Part shown: piece by piece, positions 32,727 through 41,800 of the stretch
Layout: the number at the start of each line of letters is the position of its first letter
Position numbering within the stretch: position 1 is the stretch's first letter
Origin: Pelobacter sp.
GTDB lineage: Bacteria; Desulfobacterota; Desulfuromonadia; Geobacterales; Pseudopelobacteraceae
DNA length: 48,206 nucleotides
Direction: 5' to 3'
NCBI GenBank assembly: GCA_030824515.1
Contig: JAVBXN010000033.1
Location: 1-48,206, forward strand
Notes under the pieces: generated by a model
Told to the model about the DNA's origin: nothing
Databases searched by the model: none
The model's input: the letters and a program-made list of their open reading frames with translations, nothing else
Translations under genes and position numbers: made by a program

Positions 32727-34298
32727 ATGAACACAAAAACAAAAGCATATCTGATTGGTGGCGGTGTCGGGTCACTGGCTGCCGCTGCCTTCATGATCCG
32801 TGACGGCAACATGCCGGGCGGAAATATTATGATCATGGAAGCGGCGTCCATCATGGGCGGCAGTCTGGACGGCGCAGGAGCCCCTTCGGTCGGGTATTCA
32901 CTGCGCGGCGGACGCATGATGACAACCGACAACTACGAATGCACCTGGGATCTTTATAAATCGATTCCCTCCCTGAACAATCCGGACATGACGGTGTTCG
33001 ACGAAACCGTCGAGTTCAATCTGAAGCACAATGCGCATTCACTGGCCAGGCTTGTTGACCGGCGTAGAGCAAAGGTTCCGGTAAGTTCGATGGGCTTCTC
33101 CATGCAGGATCGCATCGAATTGCTGAAACTCAGCAGCGCCGATGAAGATACATTGGGTACGAGCTGTATCACCGACTGGCTTTCGCCGGGGTTCTTCGAG
33201 ACCGAATTCTGGTGCATGTGGTCCACCACTTTTGCCTTTCAGCCCTGGCACAGCGCGGTTGAATTCAGGCGCTATCTGCATCGCTTCATGCTGGAGTTTT
33301 CCCGGATTGAGACTCTGGCTGGCGTCAAACGAACCATCTACAACCAGTACGACTCGTTGGTGATGCCACTGAAATCCTGGCTGGAAGCCCAGGGGGTCCG
33401 TATGGTCATGGATTGCAGGGTTACAGACCTGGATCACAAGACCGAGGACGACCGCTTCATCGTAACCGCTATTCATCTCATGCGGCAGGGCAAAAATGAA
33501 GTGATCAGCGTAAATGACGGCGATCTTGTCTTCATGCAAAACGGTTCCATGACCGATGCCTCCAGCGTTGGATCCATGACGAGTTCACCCAGAAAGCTGA
33601 CCGAAGCGGAAAGCGGAGGCTGGCGTTTATGGGAAAAACTGGCGGAGGGGCGGCCGCATTTCGGCAATCCGGCGGCTTTCAACAGCTGCATTGCGCAGTC
33701 CTGCTGGGAGTCGTTTACCGTCACGCTAAAGACCCCGGTCTTTTTCGACAAGATGGTCGAGTTCAGCGGGAATGAGCCCGGTACCGGAGGACTGGTGACT
33801 TTCAAGGACTCTAACTGGCTCATGTCAATTGTGCTGGCCCATCAACCCCATTTTCCGAACCAGCCTGAAGATGTGCAGGTCTTCTGGGGTTATTCTCTTT
33901 TTCCGGACCGCATCGGCAACTTCGTTGCGAAGCCGATGGAGGAGTGCAATGGCTCGGAAATTCTGCAGGAACTATGCGGGCACCTGCGCTTTGATATGAA
34001 GACGGTTAAAACGGCTAACTGCATTCCTTGTCGAATGCCATACATCACCAGCATGTTCATGCCGCGCATGCACAGTGATCGACCTTTGCCGGTGCCACGC
34101 GGATCGAAGAATCTGGCTTTTATCAGCCAGTTTGTAGAAATTCCGGATGATGTAGTTTTTACGGTGGAGTACTCGGTACGGGCGGCCCAGATGGCGGTAT
34201 ATGAGCTGCTGTGTATCGACCGCAAGATTCCACCCATAACACCGCACGACAAGTCACTTCAAGCGCAGTTCGAGGCGTTGCTCAAGGCGTTCAAGTGA
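32727..34298 (+). CDS. Oleate hydratase, second type (Glu-to-Met at the catalytic loop)
   Basis: 523 residues; ATG 32727, weak ribosome site. Clear oleate hydratase family: FAD motif IGGGVGSLAAAAF (10-22), SLRGGRMM (58-65), YECTWDLYKSIPS, RRYLHRF with Tyr183, and MPYITSMFMPR. It lacks the N-terminal extension of the enzyme at 13486. The catalytic loop reads RGGRMM, so the water-activating Glu is Met. From memory, a subgroup of active hydratases (Rhodococcus-type) also has Met here, so it is probably active with another mechanism or substrate. It shares the P4 transcript with a STAS protein and a barrel. Confidence 0.9.
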   Translation: MNTKTKAYLIGGGVGSLAAAAFMIRDGNMPGGNIMIMEAASIMGGSLDGAGAPSVGYSLRGGRMMTTDNYECTWDLYKSIPSLNNPDMTVFDETVEFNLKHNAHSLARLVDRRRAKVPVSSMGFSMQDRIELLKLSSADEDTLGTSCITDWLSPGFFETEFWCMWSTTFAFQPWHSAVEFRRYLHRFMLEFSRIETLAGVKRTIYNQYDSLVMPLKSWLEAQGVRMVMDCRVTDLDHKTEDDRFIVTAIHLMRQGKNEVISVNDGDLVFMQNGSMTDASSVGSMTSSPRKLTEAESGGWRLWEKLAEGRPHFGNPAAFNSCIAQSCWESFTVTLKTPVFFDKMVEFSGNEPGTGGLVTFKDSNWLMSIVLAHQPHFPNQPEDVQVFWGYSLFPDRIGNFVAKPMEECNGSEILQELCGHLRFDMKTVKTANCIPCRMPYITSMFMPRMHSDRPLPVPRGSKNLAFISQFVEIPDDVVFTVEYSVRAAQMAVYELLCIDRKIPPITPHDKSLQAQFEALLKAFK

Positions 34299-34343
34299 TA
34301 ATGGGGCATGCTCGCACTTAAATGATTGTCTTGGAGGAATGTT

Positions 34344-34532
34344 ATGAAATCCAGTGAAAAATTCCGGGCAGAAGGACCGTTTGAGAAACTGGAGTGCGCA
34401 TTCAAGGAGATTTTTCCGGAAGCGAACGACAATCCGACATTGAAAGCAGAAGATGACGGTAAAGTGATTCGTGTAAGGGATATTGACAAGACGGGCCAGA
34501 ACAAAATTGTAAGTCAGCTACACAAAACTTAA
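34344..34532 (+). CDS. Small acidic/basic protein, unknown
   Basis: 62 residues; ATG 34344 behind TTGGAGGA. Soluble and highly charged, with EKLECAFKEIFPEANDNPTL and a C-terminal strand pattern (DGKVIRVRDIDKTGQNKIVSQL). One cysteine. No family recognised. It lies between oleate hydratase 2 and the Ala/Lys-repeat gene, 14 bp before the latter's start. Confidence 0.6.
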   Translation: MKSSEKFRAEGPFEKLECAFKEIFPEANDNPTLKAEDDGKVIRVRDIDKTGQNKIVSQLHKT

Positions 34533-34546
34533 TGGAGGAAAAACCT

Positions 34547-34978
34547 GTGAAAAAAATTGTATCCGCATTAATCGCCACTTTAGTGGCAATGTCCATCACC
34601 TCAGCAGTATTCGCAACGGATGCAGCCAAACCGGTTACACCCGCTTATCCTTCCGTGGCTTCAACTGTTTCCGGTGAAGTCCAGAAAGACGAAAAGACTT
34701 TAAAAGCCGAAGCAAAAGCGGCAAAGGCTAAAGCAAAAGCAGAAGCAAAGGAAGCCAAGGCAAAAGCTAAAGCAGATGCCACGGAAGCCAAGGCAAAAAC
34801 AGAATCTGAAGCGAAGGAAGCTAAAGCAAAGACTGAAACAGCGACCGCAAAAGCAAAAGCTGACACAAAAGAAGCAAAAGCAAAAGCTAAAGCTGATGCC
34901 AAGGAAGCCAAAGCAAAGTCCATAGCCGATGCAAAAGCAGCCAAAGCAAAAGCTAAAGCAGATGCAGAGGCAAAATAG
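34547..34978 (+). CDS. Exported Ala/Lys/Glu-repeat protein
   Basis: 143 residues from GTG 34547 behind GGAGGAAAA (an ATG at 34532 would overlap the ribosome site). Signal peptide KKIVSALIATLVAMSITSAVFA (residues 2-23). From about residue 50 to the end the protein is a repeat of A-K-A-K-A-(D/E)-A-K-E units, a long charged single helix. The DNA repeats GCAAAAGCTAAAGCAGATGC-like units, so length may vary between strains. Possibly a periplasmic spacer or cell-wall/DNA-binding helix; function unknown. Confidence 0.7.
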   Translation: MKKIVSALIATLVAMSITSAVFATDAAKPVTPAYPSVASTVSGEVQKDEKTLKAEAKAAKAKAKAEAKEAKAKAKADATEAKAKTESEAKEAKAKTETATAKAKADTKEAKAKAKADAKEAKAKSIADAKAAKAKAKADAEAK

Positions 34979-35056
34979 AACTCTGATCCGGTTGTCTGGA
35001 GATTTTTCAATCAGCAGATGAAGGTCGGTAAAGATATGGCAACTGGCAAATATGAA

Positions 35057-35224
35057 TGTAACTATTCAGCATACCATTCATAACTCCCCCGACCCCTCTT
35101 ATCTTAAGAGGGGAGCGAAAGCAGAATCAACCTGCCAGATACCACTGTGCAACATCAGTGCGTCCCGCCCCTTAAGTTAAGGGGCGGACAGGTGGGGTTA
35201 TGAAAAAGTACTGAACAGTTACAA
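35057..35224. repeat. MITE-like element R2, copy 2
   Basis: Complete copy. The left end TGTAACTATTCAGCATACC is inverted at the right as GTACTGAACAGTTACA. Inner CATAACTCCCCC pairs with GGTGGGGTTATG, and the palindromes CTTATCTTAAGAG and CCCCTTAAGTTAAGGGG are inside. The interior differs from copy 1 at 9451. It separates the P4 gene group from csbD. Confidence 0.82.
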
Positions 35225-35252
35225 ATATGAATAACACCATAAGGAGAACGAC

Positions 35253-35432
35253 ATGAAACCCAGTACAAAAGACCAGATTGAAGGCAAGTTTCACGAAGTG
35301 AAGGGCAAAATCAAGGAAACCGCCGGGAAACTGAGCGATGATCCGGAACTGGAAGGTGAGGGAGTCGGTGAAAAGATCGCCGGTAAAGTCCAGCAAAAGA
35401 TCGGCCAGGTCAAAAAAGTTCTGGAGAAGTAG
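35253..35432 (+). CDS. CsbD-family stress protein
   Basis: 59 residues; ATG 35253 behind AAGGAGA. CsbD signature: KDQIEGKFHEVKGKIKETAGKL followed by a repeat-like GVGEKIAGKVQQKIGQVKKVLEK. Small, soluble, disordered/helical protein induced by general stress in many bacteria; activity unknown. It stands 52 bp before the Spy-like gene. Confidence 0.9.
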   Translation: MKPSTKDQIEGKFHEVKGKIKETAGKLSDDPELEGEGVGEKIAGKVQQKIGQVKKVLEK

Positions 35433-35484
35433 ACAGAACTGCGTGCAATTTTAAATCAGCAAAAAGTGACAAAGGAGAAAAGAC

Positions 35485-36009
35485 ATGAAAACAATTTATT
35501 CAAAAATTATGGTTGGGGCGGCTCTGCTGGCTCTCTGTGTTCCTGCTCCCGCTTTTTCACAGATGAAGGATATGTCCACGAAGCAGCATAGGCCGGTGCA
35601 TGGACAGATGATGGACATGGGCCAAATGGGCCATATGGACCGGATGGGCGATATGATGGGCATGTGTCTTGAACATGCGGACAAGCTGGGGCTTACCGAC
35701 GACCAGATCACGAAGATGAAGCCTGCCCATACCGAAATGCAAAAACAACAGGCCCGATTCAAAGCTGACCTGACTATTGCGGAAATCGAGCTTGCTGAAA
35801 TCATGGAAGTGAAAGATTTTGACCTGGAAAGAGCATCCGCTGCAGTTAAAAAAATTGAAGGAATAAAAACAGCCCATCACCTGGAGATGCTGAAGAACAT
35901 GAAAGAGGTCCGGACCATTCTGACAGATGAACAGTTCAAGAACATGAAGAAGATCATGCCGATGAAGGCCGGCATGAAAAAACCGCACAAGAAAATGATG
36001 AAAAAATAG
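35485..36009 (+). CDS. Spy/CpxP-like periplasmic protein, Met/His-rich
   Basis: 174 residues; ATG 35485 behind AAAGGAG. Signal peptide ending PAFS-Q (about 25). The mature N-terminus is rich in Met and His (GQMMDMGQMGHMDRMGDMMGM), then an LTxxQ-type helical hairpin (LGLTDDQITKMKPAHTEMQ, then ILTDEQFKNMKKI) and a basic tail. Resembles Spy/CpxP/ZraP periplasmic chaperones or metal sensors; the Met/His segment suggests copper or silver binding. Terminated by the hairpin at 36072. Confidence 0.85.
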   Translation: MKTIYSKIMVGAALLALCVPAPAFSQMKDMSTKQHRPVHGQMMDMGQMGHMDRMGDMMGMCLEHADKLGLTDDQITKMKPAHTEMQKQQARFKADLTIAEIELAEIMEVKDFDLERASAAVKKIEGIKTAHHLEMLKNMKEVRTILTDEQFKNMKKIMPMKAGMKKPHKKMMKK

Positions 36010-36071
36010 CAGACCGTTTGGAGCTTTTATCACAACTGAATACGGTATGTATCATTTGGGCCGATACACGC

Positions 36072-36103
36072 AGAAGGGTGCATCCAGGTGTGCCCTTCTT
36101 TTT
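36072..36103 (+). terminator. Rho-independent terminator after the Spy-like gene
   Basis: AGAAGGGTGCA pairs with TGTGCCCTTCT (eleven pairs with two wobbles), followed by TTTTT. It lies 62 bp after the Spy-like stop and just before the kinase start, so the kinase is read from a separate promoter or by read-through. Confidence 0.8.
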
Positions 36104-36119
36104 AAAGGGAATGTTGATA

Positions 36120-37469
36120 ATGGATATGGATAAAGACAAAAGCCAGTTAACAGCAACCGCCGAACTGCGCCGTCGCGCCGAAGTTCGTGTGCGTGCGAAA
36201 GATATAAAATCGAATTTACCCGGGACCGAGGAATCAACACAGCGTCTCGTCCATGAACTTGAAGTCCACCAGATCGAGCTGGAAATGCAGAATGCAGAGC
36301 TCTGTCAGGCCAGAGATGATGTGGAGAAAACACTGGAAAAGTACACGGATCTCTTCGATTTTGCCCCGGTCGGCTATTGTAACCTCACCAGCGACGGGAT
36401 TGTTCTTCTAGCAAACCTGACCACTGCCAGTCTCCTAGGAGTCGAGCGTTCCAGGTTGCTTGGCCGGCGTTTCGAAAAGTTTGTTATGGATGGGTACCGG
36501 CTGATCTTTACTGGGTTTCTGGAGAAGGTGTTTGCGAGCAGAGGCAACAAGGAGTTCTGTGAAGTAGCGCTCTCGACAGAGGGAAATTCTGCGTTGATTG
36601 CGCATGTCGAAGCATTTGCCTGCATGTCAGGCCAGGAGTGCCGCCTTGCAATCATCAACATTACCGAGCGCAGGAACGCTGAAGCATTGCTGGCTGAAAA
36701 ACAGCGGGAGCTCGTAGAACTCAACAGTTCCCTGGAGACGCGCATAGTCAAGGCAGTGGACGATCTGCGCCAGAAAGACCAGATGCTGATCCTGCAGGAC
36801 CGCCGGGCCGTTATGGGCGAGATGATCAACAATATCGCCCACCAATGGAGACAGCCTCTGAACATACTCGGCCTTTACATTCAGGAACTGCCGTATGCCT
36901 ACGAAGCAGGCGAATTCAGCAGGGAATATCTGGAAGAGAATACCAGAAAGGGCATGGAGGTGATCCAGCACATGTCCCAGACAATCGATGGTTTCAGGAA
37001 ATTCTTCAGGCCTGACAGGGAAATTGTCGATTTTGTTGTAAATCATGTGATCGCGCGTACGCTCTCCCTCATCGAAAAGAGCTTTCAGGAACAGGGGATC
37101 AAAATTGTTCTCGACCAGGAGGGTGACCTGATGGCCAAAGGCTTTCCCAATGAGTATGCCCAGGTGTTACTGAATATCCTGATGAACTCCCGTGACGCTC
37201 TGGTCGAACAGAAGGTTGAAGAGGCCCTGATCTCGATACGCACTTTTGCGGAAGGAAGCGTAGCGGTCGTAACCATTGCCGATAACGGCGGCGGTATTGC
37301 AGACGAGGTTGTCGGGAAAATATTTGATCCATACTTTACGACCAAGGGTCCGGATAAGGGAACCGGGATCGGCCTCTTCATGTCCAGGAACATCATCGAG
37401 AATCACATGGGCGGCAGGCTGACGGTGATAAATACCGTTAGCGGAGCTGAGTTCAGGATCGAAGTCTGA
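36120..37469 (+). CDS. PAS-domain sensor histidine kinase, soluble
   Basis: 449 residues. ATG 36120 has AAAGGG ten bases upstream; ATG 36111 and an open frame back to 36018 are less likely, since that part is the terminator. N-terminal coiled coil (about 45-75), PAS domain (about 76-195, [18 protein letters not shown]), second coiled coil, HisKA with IAHQWRQPL (His near 241), and an HATPase with [10 protein letters not shown] (N box), ADNGGGI (G1) and [16 protein letters not shown] (F/G2). No membrane span and no receiver. This NtrB-like layout is typical of kinases paired with sigma-54 activators, but no partner gene is in the window. Confidence 0.9.
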   Translation: MDMDKDKSQLTATAELRRRAEVRVRAKDIKSNLPGTEESTQRLVHELEVHQIELEMQNAELCQARDDVEKTLEKYTDLFDFAPVGYCNLTSDGIVLLANLTTASLLGVERSRLLGRRFEKFVMDGYRLIFTGFLEKVFASRGNKEFCEVALSTEGNSALIAHVEAFACMSGQECRLAIINITERRNAEALLAEKQRELVELNSSLETRIVKAVDDLRQKDQMLILQDRRAVMGEMINNIAHQWRQPLNILGLYIQELPYAYEAGEFSREYLEENTRKGMEVIQHMSQTIDGFRKFFRPDREIVDFVVNHVIARTLSLIEKSFQEQGIKIVLDQEGDLMAKGFPNEYAQVLLNILMNSRDALVEQKVEEALISIRTFAEGSVAVVTIADNGGGIADEVVGKIFDPYFTTKGPDKGTGIGLFMSRNIIENHMGGRLTVINTVSGAEFRIEV

Positions 37470-37519
37470 CATGGCTGTAATCAGGCAGCTGTTGCTGTAA
37501 TGGGATTTCCAATCAAATC

Positions 37520-38413
37520 ATGAATAAACTGCAAAATATGAATTTGACGGCTAAACAATTCCTCGGCTTCATGCTGAGGGTGGCGCGCGGTTTCATGCGC
37601 AATCAGGGGCTCCTGCTGTCCGGAGCCGTAGCCTATTATACCCTGCTGTCGATCGTGCCGCTGTCAATCCTGGCACTGATCGTATTGAGCCATTTCATAG
37701 AAGAGCAGCAGCTGATCCACACTTTGTCAATGTATCTGGAAATGTTGATTCCCGGATATGCGGCAACGCTGACCGAACAGGTGCGTGAATTCCTCGATAA
37801 CCGCAAGGTACTCGGAATAATCGGCTTTCTTGGCATGTTGTTTTTCAGTTCTACCGCTTTTTCCATGCTTGAAGACGCCATATCGGTGATTTTTTACCGG
37901 AGTGTCAGGATTCATCGGCGCAGATTTCTGGTCTCGGCAATTATTCCCTATCTTTACATCCTGGTGATGGGGGTGGGTATCGTGCTGGTGTCGTTTATCG
38001 TGGGCGCAATCGAGACTCTGGAAAGCAGCCGCTTGACGATTGCGGGCTGGAGCCTGGACCTTGGAGGGGCTACCGGCGTGGCGCTGTATGTTCTGGGCCT
38101 GGTAGGGGAAGTGCTGATGCTGACCTCCATCTATCTGGTGATGCCGGTGGCGCGAGTCCGGTTTCTTCACGCACTTATCGGCGGCCTGACCGCGGCCGTT
38201 TTATGGGAGATCACCCGCCGGCTGCTGATCTGGTATTACGCGACCGTATCCACGGTGAATGTTATTTACGGTTCCATCACCATCACAGTGGTGGCGCTGC
38301 TCAGCATAGAGGTCGTTGCCGTTATCCTGTTGTTCGGCGCCCAGGTGATTGCGGAACTTGAGCGCATACCGGACGAAGCGGACGGGGAAAAACAGCCGGA
38401 ATTCCGGGCTTGA
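37520..38413 (+). CDS. YihY/BrkB-family inner-membrane protein
   Basis: 297 residues with about six spans. Family features are visible: GAVAYYTLLSIVPLSILALI (spans 1), LGIIGFLGMLFFSSTAFSMLEDAISVIF, and the C-terminal IYGSITITVVALLSIEVVAVILLFGAQVIAELE. Formerly called ribonuclease BN; actual function is unknown, perhaps envelope lipid or transport related. The ribosome site is weak. It follows the kinase by 50 bp. Confidence 0.88.
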   Translation: MNKLQNMNLTAKQFLGFMLRVARGFMRNQGLLLSGAVAYYTLLSIVPLSILALIVLSHFIEEQQLIHTLSMYLEMLIPGYAATLTEQVREFLDNRKVLGIIGFLGMLFFSSTAFSMLEDAISVIFYRSVRIHRRRFLVSAIIPYLYILVMGVGIVLVSFIVGAIETLESSRLTIAGWSLDLGGATGVALYVLGLVGEVLMLTSIYLVMPVARVRFLHALIGGLTAAVLWEITRRLLIWYYATVSTVNVIYGSITITVVALLSIEVVAVILLFGAQVIAELERIPDEADGEKQPEFRA

Positions 38414-38521
38414 TACCGTTCCGGGTTTTCCCGGCATGGTAAACCTTGCGTTTGCCGGGCAGCCGGGTGATAACAGTTATCATCCCTGCATCCGGATCGT
38501 GCCGTCTTGATGGCATTTAAC

Positions 38522-38706
38522 ATAAACGGCAGTTAACCGCCGAGAAAAACGGATGCACGCCGAGAAAACCTGGACTTACATCAAAAAAGTTAATCACCTT
38601 ATGGGTTAAACCAGTATTTTGTTCAAGGTTTTGATTTCTCGCTTAGAAGCGCCTACTTCTGGCGGCGTGTATCGGCGTTCATCGGCGGTTAAGTGCTTTT
38701 TCAGGG
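38522..38706 (+). repeat. Dispersed intergenic repeat R1, copy C, with 23-bp insert
   Basis: Same order as copy B: ATAAACGGCAGTTAACCGCC at the start and CGGCGTTCATCGGCGG at the end. It carries an extra 23 bp at 38642-38664. The remainder of the gap 38414-38864 shows no gene I can support, apart from the possible upstream extension of the synthase frame to TTG 38721. Confidence 0.85.
38642..38664 (+). repeat. Nested 23-bp hairpin unit R4, copy 2
   Basis: CTTAGAAGCGCC-TACTTCTGGCG is inserted between GATTTCTCG and GCGTGTATCGG, which are contiguous in copy B at about 13369-13387. AGAAG pairs with CTTCT around a six-base loop. Confidence 0.65.
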
Positions 38707-38864
38707 TTTAATCTTCAGGCTTGACCGGCAGTAATGTACACAGCACAGCAGCTCTTTCACAATTCCCCTGGAACGGCAGGCAAAGTTCCTATCCGGCGAT
38801 ACTGTCACGTGAAATCCTTCAATTGACAGAACATTCGGACAATGCAGAGAATACAGGACAAATA

Positions 38865-41800
38865 GTGGGCGTAGGCATACTGATCGGTTACTTCGCAAAA
38901 CAGGATGAAGCTCGCAAAGCCGCGCGTGAACTGGCACGGCAGGGCTATAAGCGTATCGCTCTGATCCACAGGGGTACGGACGGAAATGTCCATACCCTGG
39001 ATCCATTCTTCTGGCGCAGTGCCCTCGGGGCTACTCTGGCCGCCTGCCTGTCCGGGGGGATCGGCTGGATTGCCGCCCTGTTCATGCACTGGTCGCAGTC
39101 GCTTCCGGTCTGGAATATTTCCGCTTCCCTGATGCTGATTCTGGCGTTCGCCACCACCGGCGCCGTGGCAGCCCTGTTTTGGCTGCGGCGCGCCAGGTAT
39201 GGCGTTGAACCGGGAGTCCTGCGTGATCATACCCGCTGGCTGGTATCCGGGGAATCGGTGCTGATCCTGCAGGCGCCGGTTGAGTCCCTGCAGCGTCCGG
39301 TGACACTTTTGCGGGCCAGCGGTGATAATCCTCCGGCGCTGTTTGTCATGCATCCCAAGCGCGAGCGGCGGTCCGGGACCAGGTCTTCCGAGGTAAAGCT
39401 CTCACCGGCGCAGATCCTTGAACATGCCCGGCGCCATGCCAGAGAGCAGCAGGTGGATCCGGTCCCGCAACATTCCACCGAACTGCTCAAACGTCTGAAA
39501 CGCTCACGGCTGTGGGTGCGTCAGGTCTGTTCGGACCTCACCGTGGCCAGCCGCCTGGAACAGAAAGCCACACCGGCCGCCGACTGGATACTGGATAACG
39601 AATATATCCTGGAGAGTAACGCCCGCGACGTCCTGCTGAATCTTCCCCGGCGTTTTTACCGGCAACTGCCGACGCTGGCCGCTGATCCCTACCGCGGGCA
39701 GCCCTGCATCTATGCGCTGGCCAAGGATCTGGTTTCGCATTCGGAACTTCGCCTGTCCCGGAATAATATCCTGACTTTCATCGAAGCCCATCAGTCCGTG
39801 CGTACCCTGACGATCGGCGAATTATGGGCAATCCCCCAGATGCTGCGGATCGCGTTGATCGAAAGCATCCAGTCTCTGGCAGTCACAGCGCTGGCGGACC
39901 TGCGCGAACGCCAGTTGGCCGAATTCTGGGCCAACCGGCTGATCTCCGCCAATCGCCGCGATTCAAACCAGCTCTTTTCACTGCTGGCGGAGCTTGCCAA
40001 AGCGGAGCCGTCTCCCAGCCCCTATTTTGTCACGCAGCTGGTCGGCCTGCTCTATGACGAGGCGGCCGCATTGGCGCCGATCCAGAGCTGGCTTGAACGC
40101 ACACTGAAAACTCCGCTGAACGAGCTGACTCTGCGCGAACAGAACCGTCAGACCAGCGAACAGTTGTCCTGCGGCAATGCTTTTACCAGTCTGCGAATGT
40201 TGGCACTGCTGGACTGGCGTGAAATCTTCGAGAAGCTCAGCCGGGTGGAACAGATGCTGCGCCATGATCCGTCCGGGATCTATGCCGGGATGGATTTCGC
40301 TACCCGTGACCGTTGCCGGCGGGCGATCGAAGACCTTGCCCTCGCTGCAAGTCAGAGCGAGGAAAAGGTTGCGGAACGTGTCATCAAGCTGGCAACGCTG
40401 GCCGGGCGTGACGCGCCAGGCGATGAACGGCGCAGTCACGTCGGCAGCTGGCTGACCGGCGAGGGGCGGGCCGAGCTCGGCCGGTTGCTGGGTAGCCGTG
40501 AAACATTCCGCTACCGCTGCCTGGAACGGATCTATAGCCACCACGCCCTGGCCTACGCTTTCGGTATCATCGGATTTACCGCCCTGATCTTTTTCCTGAT
40601 CGCCCGCTTCGGTCTGGTCCCGGTATTCGAACCGTCAGCTGTCCCGCCTGCGTTCCGCATGGCTCTTTTACTGCTGCTCTTGATTCCGGTCAGCCAGCTG
40701 TCCATAGAAATCGTCAATTACCTGATCACGCGGTTTCTGCCGCCGCGACCGCTGCCAAAAATGGATTTCGAAAATTCCGGGATTCCCGATGCCTTCCGCA
40801 CACTGGTAGTCGTGCCGATGATGCTGGTGAATGAGGATACGGTACGGGCCGAAGTTGAGAAGCTGGAAATCCGCTACCTGGCCAACAAGGAATCAAATCT
40901 GCTCTTCAGTCTGTTCACGGACTACACCGATTCACTCACGCTTTGCCGTGACGACGACTGCCACTTGCTGCAGATCGCGAGCGAATGCCTGGCCGAACTC
41001 AACCGGCGCCACGAAGGCGAACGTTTTTTCCTGTTCCATCGCGAGCGCACCTGGTGCGAATCCGAGCGGAAATTCATCGGCTGGGAGCGCAAACGGGGCA
41101 AGCTGGAGGAGCTGAACCGCCAGATCGACGGAACGCGGCCGGAGAATGCCCCTCGTCTGGTGTATGTGGGCGACCCGGATCATCTTACCGATGTGCGCTT
41201 CATCATCACGCTGGACAGCGACACCCAGCTGCCGCACGCAACGGCCCGCCGGATGGTCGAGACACTGGCGCATCCGCTGAATCAGCCACGCTTTGATCGC
41301 TCGGGCAATGTCATGGCCGGTTACACCATCATCCAGCCGAGGGTAAGCCCGACCCTGCCCAGCACCAGTATCTCGATTTTCAGCCGGCTCTTCTCCGATG
41401 CGGTCGGCATCGACCCCTATACCCAGGCTGTCTCCGATGTCTATCAGGACCTGAGCGGTGAAGGATCGTACCATGGCAAGGGAATCTACGACGTGCGAGC
41501 CTTCAGCCGCGTGCTATCCGGCCGTTTCCCCGAAGAGTGGGTGCTGAGCCATGACCTGATCGAAGGGGCCCATGTGCGGGTGGGGCTGGCCAGCGATATC
41601 GAGCTTTACGACGAATTCCCCCAGGGGTACCAGAGTTACAGCAGTCGCGCCCATCGCTGGATTCGCGGGGACTGGCAGATCGCCGGGTGGATTTTCCCGC
41701 GTGTTCCACAGGCAGCGGGCGGACGCGGCAGCAATCCGCTGTCCCTGCTGAACCGCTGGAAAATTCTCGACAACCTGCGCCGCAGCCTGTTACCCGCCAC

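Noticed and set aside
34547..34978. Ala/Lys repeat DNA as a CRISPR or tandem non-coding array
   Set aside because: The repeats are codon-phased and lie within one open frame with a signal peptide and ribosome site; there are no unique spacers.
38431..38450. GGCATG...TTGC after the YihY gene as a sigma-54 promoter
   Set aside because: GG and GC are thirteen bases apart instead of ten, and there is no dyad upstream.
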